Origin: Bacteroidota bacterium
GTDB lineage: Bacteria; Bacteroidota; Bacteroidia; CAILMK01
Direction: 5' to 3'
Length of the DNA: 37,144 bases
Assembly (NCBI GenBank): GCA_026391915.1
Contig: JAPLCZ010000294.1
Coordinates: 1 to 37,144 of the forward strand
Position numbers and translations under genes: made by a program. A model generated the notes under the pieces. It saw only the letters and a list, made by a program, of their open reading frames with translations. It ran no database searches and was not told the DNA's origin. Each line of letters starts with the position of its first letter. The first letter of the stretch is position 1. Shown here in pieces: positions 19,630 through 28,248 of the stretch.

Positions 19630-19670
19630 AACCACATAGATGCATAGTTTTTCTATGTAACTATGTGGTT
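19630..19670. repeat. Long imperfect hairpin, REP-like
   Basis: aaccacatagatgcatag-ttttt-ctatgtaactatgtggtt, 16 of 18 positions paired. Confidence 0.65.
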
Positions 19671-19774
19671 AATTTTAAATTTATGAGATTACATAGTAGA
19701 AATCAGCAAGCTTAATTTAAGGGGTTTATCAATCTTCTTAACAGTATTCATGCACCCACTAATTAAACCCTCCC

Positions 19775-19782
19775 TATCTTTG
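19775..19782 (+). promoter_or_regulatory. Bacteroidota-type -7 box (TATCTTTG) upstream of the 19823 lipoprotein
   Basis: TAnnTTTG match about 40 nt upstream of the ATG. Confidence 0.45.
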
Positions 19783-19822
19783 AACCTCTAAACCCGCAAA
19801 TTCAATTAAAACAAATAATAAA

Positions 19823-20689
19823 ATGAAGAAAAAACTCTTAACCCTTTGTTTCATCGGCGCACTAAGTGTAGCGCTGATTACATCTTGCAACAAGAAAGAT
19901 GATGGCGTAACAGACACCGATGCACAAGAAGCAGGTGGCGATTTTGCCGAAGCCGACAAATCTTTCTCTGATGCTTTTGATGCAACTTATGATGCTACCA
20001 CAAGCCATCCAGGCTTATTTAAAACCGACAATGCAGAAACCATGTTACTTACAGAGTGCGCTACAGTAACCGTAGAAGACTCACTAAGCGCTACCAAAAA
20101 ATACCTCATCAGCTTTGGCAATGGCACTACAGATAGCTGCCTTGGCAAAGATGGCAGATACCGCAAAGGCAAACTGCATGTAAGCATTACAGGTGGTAAA
20201 TTCCGCACTACAGGGGCTATTATCAGCGTAACTACCGATGGCTATTATGTAAATAGCAACCACATACAAGGCACCAAAACTATTGTAAACAAAGGCGCTA
20301 TTGGCACTGCTAATATCGTGTATGAAATTACTATAAAAGGCGAAGACGGCAGCAGCGAATATGCAGTTATCACCCGCCCCAATGGCAAAAGCCATAAATG
20401 GAAAGCAACCCGCACCCGTGAGGTATATTTTATGACTGGCACCAGCATAGTAGATTATTGCTTGCATGGCGGCAGTGGTGATGGCGTAACCGCAGGCGGC
20501 GCTACCTATACCGTTAAAATCACCAACAAACTAAAAACAGCACCCGGCTGCAAATGGGTAGAAAGCGGAAGTATAGAAATTACCCCTAAAGGCAAACTTA
20601 CCCGCACTATAGATTTTGGTACCGGTGCTTGTGATAGGCTTGCAACCCTTACCGTAAATGGCAAATCATTCCAGTTTGAAATGAGATAA
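19823..20689 (+). CDS. Hypothetical lipoprotein
   Basis: 288 aa; signal and lipobox ALSVALITSCNKKDDG. Confidence 0.82.
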   Translation: MKKKLLTLCFIGALSVALITSCNKKDDGVTDTDAQEAGGDFAEADKSFSDAFDATYDATTSHPGLFKTDNAETMLLTECATVTVEDSLSATKKYLISFGNGTTDSCLGKDGRYRKGKLHVSITGGKFRTTGAIISVTTDGYYVNSNHIQGTKTIVNKGAIGTANIVYEITIKGEDGSSEYAVITRPNGKSHKWKATRTREVYFMTGTSIVDYCLHGGSGDGVTAGGATYTVKITNKLKTAPGCKWVESGSIEITPKGKLTRTIDFGTGACDRLATLTVNGKSFQFEMR

Positions 20690-20716
20690 ACTCCCTCCAT
20701 AATAAGAGGCTATATA

Positions 20717-20750
20717 AAAGCCCCGCCTAAGTATAGGTGGGGCTTTTTTT
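20717..20750 (+). terminator. Intrinsic terminator
   Basis: aaaagccccgcctaagtataggtggggcttttttt. Confidence 0.85.
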
Positions 20751-20929
20751 ATGGTTGGGTGATATAGTTTTTAAATAGTTGATATACACATTTTGCTAAG
20801 GATGATTTGAGGGGAATTGGGGCTACAAGCCATTTTACTATAGCATCCCTAATTTTTACTACAGTACCCCAAAATTCTCCTTTTTTATGCCAAAATGGCA
20901 GTTGGTGGGGGTAAAAATCTGCCCAAAAG

Positions 20930-21066
20930 ACACCGCAAGTGGAATAAAGAATACCGCAAGTGGAATAAAACCCATCCCCACCAAAACAAAATACCCCGCC
21001 ACCAAAACAAAACCTACCGCAAGTGGAACAAAAACCTCAGCCACCAAAAAGGAGAACACCGCAACT
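20930..21066. repeat. Minisatellite built from two alternating motifs, accgcaagtggaa(t/c)aaa and ccaccaaaacaaaa
   Basis: accgcaagtggaa units at 20932, 20953 and 21016 plus a partial unit near 21057; interleaved ccaccaaaa units between them. Confidence 0.8.
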
Positions 21067-21155
21067 ATTTTTTGGGGCAGCGCATAAATATTATTTTAAT
21101 ATGAAAGTTTTTACAGATAATTTTGAATTATCAACCTATAAAATAAAATACAAAA

Positions 21156-22106
21156 ATGAGTGAACCCACACCCCTTGATTTTAGATTCTCTATAGGAGAA
21201 GAGATAGACATTGCGCTTGAAAAGCAGGCTTTCTTCCAGCGAGATGTGATAGAACTTACCCCACGGGGCATTACCCCCACGGTTATTACCAACTACATCA
21301 CAAAAATTGATAACACCATTGCCGCCCCTGATGATGATGCCGCTTTGGAGGCACAAAAAACAGCTACCACTGCCCTTAACCTCATCCGCACTGATATACG
21401 GGATAGGATAAGCGAAATATGGGGGATTGCCGGAATTACCTTTAAAAATGATAAGGATAAACTGGTAGGATTTGGGATTACCGAAATTAGCAGGCTGGAT
21501 GACGGCGCACTGCTACTAAATATTGATAAAACAGCCGCAAAAGCAGAGGAACACTTTGAAGCCATGGAGAATTATGGCCTCACTCAAGAGATGATTGATG
21601 GGCTCATTGGGCTGCAACCTAACTTTAGGGCAGCTAAATTGGTGCAAGATGCCGCCATAGAAGCACGCCCACAGGCTACTAATAACAGGCACATTATTGC
21701 CAATATATTATACCATGATATGGTGGATAATTGCGAGATAGCTAAGCTGTATTACAAAACCCGCGACCCCCTAAAATATGATGACTATGTAATTTATGAT
21801 AGTGATGGGCAGCAGGTGCGCAATGGGCAATTGGCCCCGCAAGAAAAAGATAAGCGTGATTTTGATGCCGTAAATGCAGGCAGCCTCTTTAAAGGATATT
21901 CTATTGAAAACACCACTATGGAAATGGGTTTTGTGCAAAATGAAAACGACCCTTTAGGGGTGCAAAAGGCTATTATACTACCCTACACCCACCAAACTGA
22001 TATCACCGCAGCAAGCATGGGCTATGATAACACCAATGGGCACATCATTTTTGTTATCCGCAATGCAGGCACTAATGCTGGCAGGTATAGGGTGATTAAA
22101 CTTTAA
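21156..22106 (+). CDS. Hypothetical protein, no family recognised
   Basis: 316-aa ORF MSEPTPLDFRFSIGEEIDIALEKQAFFQ...; no signal peptide, acidic helical N-terminal half. Confidence 0.75.
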   Translation: MSEPTPLDFRFSIGEEIDIALEKQAFFQRDVIELTPRGITPTVITNYITKIDNTIAAPDDDAALEAQKTATTALNLIRTDIRDRISEIWGIAGITFKNDKDKLVGFGITEISRLDDGALLLNIDKTAAKAEEHFEAMENYGLTQEMIDGLIGLQPNFRAAKLVQDAAIEARPQATNNRHIIANILYHDMVDNCEIAKLYYKTRDPLKYDDYVIYDSDGQQVRNGQLAPQEKDKRDFDAVNAGSLFKGYSIENTTMEMGFVQNENDPLGVQKAIILPYTHQTDITAASMGYDNTNGHIIFVIRNAGTNAGRYRVIKL

Positions 22107-22331
22107 TGAGGAATTGAGAATTAAAAATTAAGAACCTGCCGTCGCAAGACTGTGTCTTGTGACTTTTTATGGCAAGTTTGTAACTTAAGTGCGGTTGGGT
22201 TTTCTATTCCGCCACCCATCCTTCGCCAAACTATTCACACTATAATTACTTTAAAGGAGTTCATGAGACCGCTTCGCTATGTTCAGGATGACAAAAGGAG
22301 GCTGCGTTTTCTGACAACTAACAACCGACAA
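22107..22331. repeat. Intergenic mosaic of short repeat-like/REP-like fragments
   Basis: gtcgcaagac-tgt-gtcttgtgac near-palindrome; gagaccgcttcgctatgttcaggatgac fragment; gacaactaacaaccgacaactaa direct repeats. Confidence 0.45.
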
Positions 22332-23723
22332 CTAATTCATCAACCCGCTTACCCAATCTGGGAAGATGCCCAGCACAAAGAGGAGGGCGGCGGCAACCAC
22401 TAGGGCAAAAAGATAGGCGGGTTGCACTGCTATTTTGGTGGGTGCAGTATCCTTAGCAAACATGGCTACTATCACTTTAAAATAATAATATATGCCCACT
22501 AAGGAGTTGGCTACGGCTATCAATACAATATAGATATAGCCGTTTTCCATAGCATTAATAAAGATATAATACTTACCAAAGAAGCCTGCCAACGGGGGTA
22601 TCCCCGCAAGGGAAAGCATGGCTAAAGTCATTAGTCCCGCCAGTGCGGGATTATTGCGGGCAAGCCCTTTAAAGGCGGTGTAGCTATCATCGCCACCGTT
22701 ATCTTGTGTTACCAACATCAGCACCCCAAAAGATACCAAAGAGGCAAGTGAATACACCAAGGTATAATAGAAAATGGAGTTGGCGGAGTGGGTGTTCATG
22801 GCTATTACGCCAATTAATAAATACCCCGCGTTGGAGATGCTGGAGTAGGCAAGCATCCTCTTTACCCCATGTTGGTATAATGCGCTGAAGTTGCCAATAA
22901 TCATGGTGAGGGCGGCTACTCCCCAAAGGGCATCAAACCAAATGGGTTTGGCGCTGCCAAAGGTGTAGAATAGCAAGCGGTATAATGCGGCAAAAGCAGC
23001 GGTTTTAACCACGGTTGCCATAAAAGTAGTGATGAGGGTGGGTGCGCCGCTATATACATCGGGTGCCCAAAAATGGAAGGGTGCGCCGGATACTTTAAAG
23101 AGCATCCCTACCAGCATTAGCATAATGCCCGCAACAAAGATGGTGGGTAAATCTCCTGCGTGTGCATCAGTGTATTGGCGGATGCCATCTAAAGTAAAAG
23201 TGTGTGCTGCGCCATAGACCAATGCCATCCCAAAAAGCAAGAAACCAGTAGAGAAAGAACCCATCAAAAAGTATTTAATGGATGCCTCGTTGGAGGTTAC
23301 CTCCAAGCGTTTAGTGCCGGCTAAAATATATAAGGGGATGGATAGAATCTCAATGCCCAAAAACAGCATCGCAAAGTTGGAGAAAGATGCCATCAGCATA
23401 CCGCCTACAAGGGTAAATAGTATGAGGCCGTATATGTCGGAGATGTTGTTGTCCTCCTTTTGGTAATACTGTTTGCAAAGGAAGAAAAGCATGGCAGTAA
23501 TCATGATTAAAGCAGCAGAAAACACTACGGCGTATCTATCAAAAATAACCATATGGGTGTAGTCCGCATACCATGATGGGGTGGTGAAATAGTCCATACC
23601 ATTGAGTACAAAGACCCCTGCCAACCCAATCACCACAATGGGTAGCATTGCCTTGCGCCAGTTAAATATTCCGGTGAAAAGGGTAAAGATTCCTAAGAGG
23701 GAAAGGGCTATTATGGCGTTCAT
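22332..23723 (-). CDS. nuoN: NADH-quinone oxidoreductase subunit N
   Basis: Proton_antipo_M-type membrane protein: GMLFKVSGAPFHFWAPDVYSGAPTLITTFMATVVKTAAF. Confidence 0.97.
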   Translation of the reverse strand: MNAIIALSLLGIFTLFTGIFNWRKAMLPIVVIGLAGVFVLNGMDYFTTPSWYADYTHMVIFDRYAVVFSAALIMITAMLFFLCKQYYQKEDNNISDIYGLILFTLVGGMLMASFSNFAMLFLGIEILSIPLYILAGTKRLEVTSNEASIKYFLMGSFSTGFLLFGMALVYGAAHTFTLDGIRQYTDAHAGDLPTIFVAGIMLMLVGMLFKVSGAPFHFWAPDVYSGAPTLITTFMATVVKTAAFAALYRLLFYTFGSAKPIWFDALWGVAALTMIIGNFSALYQHGVKRMLAYSSISNAGYLLIGVIAMNTHSANSIFYYTLVYSLASLVSFGVLMLVTQDNGGDDSYTAFKGLARNNPALAGLMTLAMLSLAGIPPLAGFFGKYYIFINAMENGYIYIVLIAVANSLVGIYYYFKVIVAMFAKDTAPTKIAVQPAYLFALVVAAALLFVLGIFPDWVSGLMN

Positions 23724-25189
23724 TATCTTAGGCTGAGATTTATAGGATTAGTAAGTGTTTCCAACAAATGTTTTATAGAAGGCTCAGTTAGGTTGAGGAT
23801 GGGTTGGGGGTAAACTCCCAATACAATTACAAGGGCAGCTATCACCACCAACACTATCTTTTCACTAGCATATAAATCAGGGAATTCAAAACCTTCTTTG
23901 GCTTCCCCCAATACTGCCCATTGATAAGATTTAAGCATATACACCGCACCAAGAATAATGGTTAATCCTGCCACCGCACCATACCACGGGCTAAACTGAT
24001 ATACCCCGGCAAGCAACATAAACTCACCCACAAAACCATTGGTTAGGGGCAAAGCAACGCTGCCTAATAATACTATTAAAAAGAGGGTAGCAAACACAGG
24101 CGCTTTATTAATAATGCCTCCCATCTCACCTATTTCGCGGGTTTTGAGGCGCTGTTCCATAATCTGAACAACAAAGAAAAGCCCCACTACATTAATACCA
24201 TGAGATAGCATTTGCACCATGCTGCCTTGCAATCCTTGCAAGGTCATAGAGAATATTCCTGCGGAAATTAACCCCACGTGTGCAAAAGAAGAATAGGCAA
24301 AAAGGCGTTTAATATCTTTCTGAGAAATGGCTATCCAAGAGCCATACACAATACCAACTATGGATAGGATGATGGCTAGCTTTCCGTACTCTGCAACTCC
24401 TAAAGGAGCTAAAGGCAATAACCACCTAAGCACAGAATAAACCCCCATCTTTAGCATAATACCGGATAGCAACATAGTACCTGTGGAGGGAGCTTCGGTA
24501 TAGGTATCTGGTTGCCAGGTATGGAATGGAAACACTGGCATTTTGATAGCAAAAGCAATAAACAATGCCCAGAAAATATAACCTTGTATATGGGTATCTA
24601 AATGCAAAGTGCTTAGTGCCTCATGGCTAAAATTACTGGGTGATGGCACTTGAAAATAGAGGTAGATAAATGCTACCAACATCAACAGACTTCCTGCTAT
24701 GGTATAGATAAAAAACTTAAACGTAATTCGGATTCTGTCTTTGCCTCCCCATAGCAAACAGATAAAATAAATGGGGATAAGCGCCAACTCCCAAAAAATG
24801 TAATACAGAAATGCATCCTGCGCTACAAACACACCTACAAGGGCGGATTGCATTACTAAAACTAATGCATAAAAAACTGCGGGGCGGCTATATTCTATTT
24901 TGAATGATGACAAGATAATCAGTGGCATTAGGAGATTGGTGAGTAGCACCATCAGCATACTAATTCCATCCATGCCTACAGAGAAATGAATCCCGAAAGA
25001 AGGCATCCAAACTTCATCCATGGCAAATTGTACATCTGCATTATTTTGGAAGTTCACCCAAGCCCAAATGGTTAAACCAAACTGAACCAATGATGAAAGC
25101 AATGCTAACCTTTTAGCGTTAGTACTCCCAGCTAACATCACTAAGATGGCAGCAAAAAACGGGTAGGCTATGAGGAGTGTAGTTAACAT
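23723..25189 (-). CDS. nuoM: NADH-quinone oxidoreductase subunit M
   Basis: SVGMDGISMLMVLLTNLLMPL, AIKMPVFPFHTWQPDTYTEAPSTGTMLLSGIMLKMGVY; TAATG overlap with nuoN. Confidence 0.97.
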   Translation of the reverse strand: MLTTLLIAYPFFAAILVMLAGSTNAKRLALLSSLVQFGLTIWAWVNFQNNADVQFAMDEVWMPSFGIHFSVGMDGISMLMVLLTNLLMPLIILSSFKIEYSRPAVFYALVLVMQSALVGVFVAQDAFLYYIFWELALIPIYFICLLWGGKDRIRITFKFFIYTIAGSLLMLVAFIYLYFQVPSPSNFSHEALSTLHLDTHIQGYIFWALFIAFAIKMPVFPFHTWQPDTYTEAPSTGTMLLSGIMLKMGVYSVLRWLLPLAPLGVAEYGKLAIILSIVGIVYGSWIAISQKDIKRLFAYSSFAHVGLISAGIFSMTLQGLQGSMVQMLSHGINVVGLFFVVQIMEQRLKTREIGEMGGIINKAPVFATLFLIVLLGSVALPLTNGFVGEFMLLAGVYQFSPWYGAVAGLTIILGAVYMLKSYQWAVLGEAKEGFEFPDLYASEKIVLVVIAALVIVLGVYPQPILNLTEPSIKHLLETLTNPINLSLR

Positions 25190-25190
25190 C

Positions 25191-27140
25191 TTAGAAATGA
25201 ATAATTGTATTTAATAAAAGGAAAACCACAATACTGATTACCATTGCAAAAAGATAATACCCTATATGCCCTGATTGCAATAAACGGATGTAACTACCTG
25301 CTACTTGGGCAACTTTGCCAGCACCGTTTACAAAGCCATCAATAAATATCACCTCAACATATTTGGTAATGAAAGCAGACATTTTTTGGAAAGGAGAAAT
25401 GATGAGTGCTTCATAGATTTCATCCACATAGTATTTATCTGCCAATACTTTTTTGAAGCCTGTGTATTCACCTTTAAACTCAGAAACAGCATAATTCTTT
25501 TTGGTGATAAACCATAAAATAACCAAGCCTATGCAAGTGGCAATTAGTATTTCTATTTCTAATTTATCTGCCCCTTCAATTTCTTGGATGGTGTTGGTAA
25601 CAACAGGGCTTAGGTATTGATTCAGATAATCATGCCCACCAAAAATATGTGGGAATTGTACAAAACCACCTACCAAACTCAGTATGGCAAGTACCATAAG
25701 AGGCACCGTCATGCTTGGTGGTGATTCGTGTAGGTGATGTTCTTGGTCATGCGTGCCGCGGAAGCTCCCAAAGAAAGTGAGAAACCACAAACGGAACATA
25801 TAAAACACCGTCATGATTGCAGCTATTGTTGCTAATATAAAGTAGATTTTCCCATGCTGGAAATCGGCAAGAAGTATTTCATCTTTACTCACAAAACCAC
25901 TTGTAAAAGGGAAGCCGGCAATTGCCATAACTCCAATAGTAAATGTTATAAAAGTGATTTTTATTTTCTTAGATAATCCACCCATTTTGGTGATGTCTTG
26001 TTCACCACCCATAGCATGGATTACACTGCCTGCTCCAAGGAATAATAGTGCTTTAAAAAAGGCGTGTGTCATTAAGTGGAACATACCCGTGGTGAATGCC
26101 CCAACGCCTAAAGCTATAAACATAAAACCCAATTGGCTTACTGTGGAATATGCAAGTACTTTTTTAATATCATTTTGGAACAGGGCAATAGTGCCTGCAA
26201 ACAACGCAGTAGCCAAACCAACTATTGTAATCAGCTCCATGGTAAATGGAGAGAGTGCAAACAAAACATTGCTGCGCACTACCATATAAACCCCCGCAGT
26301 AACCATAGTTGCGGCGTGTATTAATGCGGAAACCGGAGTAGGGCCAGCCATGGCATCAGGTAGCCAAGTAAAGAGAGGTAGCTGTGCACTTTTCCCGCAA
26401 GCGCCAATAAATAACAATACTGTGATGATAACTATTGCAGGGTCATTGGCAGTAAATCCGCCTGCAGCGGAGAACACATCTGAGAAGTTAAGAGAGCCAA
26501 ATACATCCAAGATTTTGAACATGCCCAAAAGGAAACCAAGGTCGCCAATACGGTTCATGATAAATGCTTTCTTAGCAGCATTATTATACTCTTGATTTTT
26601 AAACCAGAAACCTATTAGTAGATAAGAGCAAAGTCCAACGCCTTCCCATCCAATAAATAATATGAGGTAATTAGCGCCTGTTACCAGTAGCAACATAAAA
26701 AAGATAAACAGATTTAGATAACTAAAGAACCTGCTGAATCCTTCATCATGATGCATATAACCTATAGAATATACATGTATCAAAAACCCAATCCCAGTGA
26801 TGATAAGCATCATCATGATGGAAAGGTTGTCAATTAAAAAGTTGAATGAAAATTTGTATTTGCCTACCTCAATCCAATCCATCAAACAAACTTGGTGAGA
26901 GGTAAAACTCCCCGAAATAGATTGCGCAAAAAAAGTAGCTGCAATTATAAAAGAACCCAAGATAGTAGCAGAGCCAATTACCCCTGAAAGGGTTTTAGAA
27001 AGACGCTGACCTAAAAAGAAATTAAAAACAAAACCTAAAAATGGTAGCAGAATTAACGCTGCCATAAGCATGGGCATAGCGTCTGTGAATCCGTTATGGA
27101 TTTCAGGAGATATTTCTATATGTGCTAAAAGGGCTTTCAA
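25191..27140 (-). CDS. nuoL: NADH-quinone oxidoreductase subunit L
   Basis: FLIDNLSIMMMLIITGIGFLIHVYSIGYM, GKSAQLPLFTWLPDAMAGPTPVSALIHAATMVTAGVY; start TTG 27140 or ATG 27077. Confidence 0.97.
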   Translation of the reverse strand: MKALLAHIEISPEIHNGFTDAMPMLMAALILLPFLGFVFNFFLGQRLSKTLSGVIGSATILGSFIIAATFFAQSISGSFTSHQVCLMDWIEVGKYKFSFNFLIDNLSIMMMLIITGIGFLIHVYSIGYMHHDEGFSRFFSYLNLFIFFMLLLVTGANYLILFIGWEGVGLCSYLLIGFWFKNQEYNNAAKKAFIMNRIGDLGFLLGMFKILDVFGSLNFSDVFSAAGGFTANDPAIVIITVLLFIGACGKSAQLPLFTWLPDAMAGPTPVSALIHAATMVTAGVYMVVRSNVLFALSPFTMELITIVGLATALFAGTIALFQNDIKKVLAYSTVSQLGFMFIALGVGAFTTGMFHLMTHAFFKALLFLGAGSVIHAMGGEQDITKMGGLSKKIKITFITFTIGVMAIAGFPFTSGFVSKDEILLADFQHGKIYFILATIAAIMTVFYMFRLWFLTFFGSFRGTHDQEHHLHESPPSMTVPLMVLAILSLVGGFVQFPHIFGGHDYLNQYLSPVVTNTIQEIEGADKLEIEILIATCIGLVILWFITKKNYAVSEFKGEYTGFKKVLADKYYVDEIYEALIISPFQKMSAFITKYVEVIFIDGFVNGAGKVAQVAGSYIRLLQSGHIGYYLFAMVISIVVFLLLNTIIHF

Positions 27141-27469
27141 TTAATAATTTTTTCTATGTTGGTTTTTAGTGCTGGCAAATCTAATTGTATTGCATCCCAA
27201 ACTAATTTTAAATCTATCTCATCATAATCATGTATCAGAAAATTTCTCATATCCTTCATTTCTCTCCAAGGGACATCATGGTTTTTTTCTTTAAACTGTG
27301 TAGAAATTCTTGCTGATGTTTCCCCCATTGTTTCAAAATTTCTTATTACGGCTTCCTGCAACATTTCATTCTTTAGAAATTCATCCAAAGTAACACCACT
27401 AGTATATGATTCAATTTTACAGATAAATTTATAAATGGTTTCAATATAAAACAGGTCATCCTTTTTAAT
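27137..27469 (-). CDS. HEPN-domain (HepT-like/DUF86) putative toxin
   Basis: Rx4HxY motif in MRNFLIHDYDEID; NEMLQEAVIRNFETMGE. The frame stays open upstream of the listed TTG, giving I-KKDDLFYIETIYKFICKIESYTSGVT-LDEFLKNEM, matching HepT N-termini; start codon unresolved. Confidence 0.85.
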   Translation of the reverse strand: MKKDDLFYIETIYKFICKIESYTSGVTLDEFLKNEMLQEAVIRNFETMGETSARISTQFKEKNHDVPWREMKDMRNFLIHDYDEIDLKLVWDAIQLDLPALKTNIEKIIN

Positions 27470-27746
27470 TATAGATAATTTTCAAATCCTTTTCTATATA
27501 GCCAAGTAATCTTTTATTTTTGATTGTATTAAAAGTCAGCAAGTCCACTTTTATTCCCAACTTATCAGATAGGTGTTCCTGTAAACCTGCAAATCCAAAT
27601 AACCCCATTCTTACTTTTAAATCTATCATCAAATCTATATCACTATCCTTATTTTCTTCACCACGGGCATAGGAGCCAAACACGGCTATTTTGCCTGCAT
27701 AGGGTGACAGGAAATCAATAATGGTATTTTGTAATTGTGTGTTCAT
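27465..27746 (-). CDS. MNT-domain minimal nucleotidyltransferase (MntA-like) putative antitoxin
   Basis: GSx10DxD motif: FGSYARGEENKDSDIDLMIDL. Confidence 0.92.
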   Translation of the reverse strand: MNTQLQNTIIDFLSPYAGKIAVFGSYARGEENKDSDIDLMIDLKVRMGLFGFAGLQEHLSDKLGIKVDLLTFNTIKNKRLLGYIEKDLKIIYN

Positions 27747-27749
27747 AGG

Positions 27750-28079
27750 TTACCACTTAAGGCGGCTGAGTTGGTCTATATCTATAGTTTTAAGATTGCG
27801 GTAAATCATTACAAGTATGGCAAGCCCCACAGCAATTTCAGCTGCTGCAACCACCATTACAAAAAATACAAACACCTGCCCGGCAGGGTCTGATGAATAG
27901 GCTGAGAAAGCAGTAAAAAGTAAATTCACTGCATTAAGCATAAGTTCCACACACATAAAAATAATGATGATATTTCTGCGAAGCAAAACCCCCATCACCC
28001 CAATGCAAAACAACACCGCCGAAAGGAAGATGTAGTAGTTAAGAGGTATAGTGCGGATGATTTCGTTAATGCTGTTCAT
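27750..28079 (-). CDS. nuoK: NADH-quinone oxidoreductase subunit K
   Basis: [26 protein letters not shown]...[20 protein letters not shown]. Confidence 0.97.
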   Translation of the reverse strand: MNSINEIIRTIPLNYYIFLSAVLFCIGVMGVLLRRNIIIIFMCVELMLNAVNLLFTAFSAYSSDPAGQVFVFFVMVVAAAEIAVGLAILVMIYRNLKTIDIDQLSRLKW

Positions 28080-28083
28080 AACA

Positions 28084-28111
28084 AAATTTGAAATTTGAAA
28101 TTTGAAATTTG
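28084..28111. repeat. Four perfect tandem copies of aaatttg between nuoK and nuoJ
   Basis: aaatttg x4 read directly. Confidence 0.9.
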
Positions 28112-28248
28112 ATGACTTCTACCCATACTTGTTTCATGCTCAAAAAAAATAATTTTGGCTTGAACTGATTTAACTTTGCTTTTAGAATTGGACGTGAAAT
28201 AGTATTTATTTTTAAATTTCAAATTAAGTATTTTGAATTAAGAATTAT

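Noticed and set aside
19518-19715. ORF MRSCPSPLERGWGEVTGVG...
   Set aside because: Begins inside the palindromic element; SPLERGWGEV is simply the repeat translated.
20084-20467. 127-aa minus ORF inside the lipoprotein gene
   Set aside because: Antisense shadow ORF; the plus-strand gene has signal, lipobox, promoter and terminator.
20930-21066. Possible CRISPR array
   Set aside because: Units are irregular, spacing is not constant, spacers are themselves repeats, and no cas genes are visible.
22152-22403. 83-aa plus ORF
   Set aside because: Spans repeat debris and overlaps the 3' end of nuoN; no coding signature.
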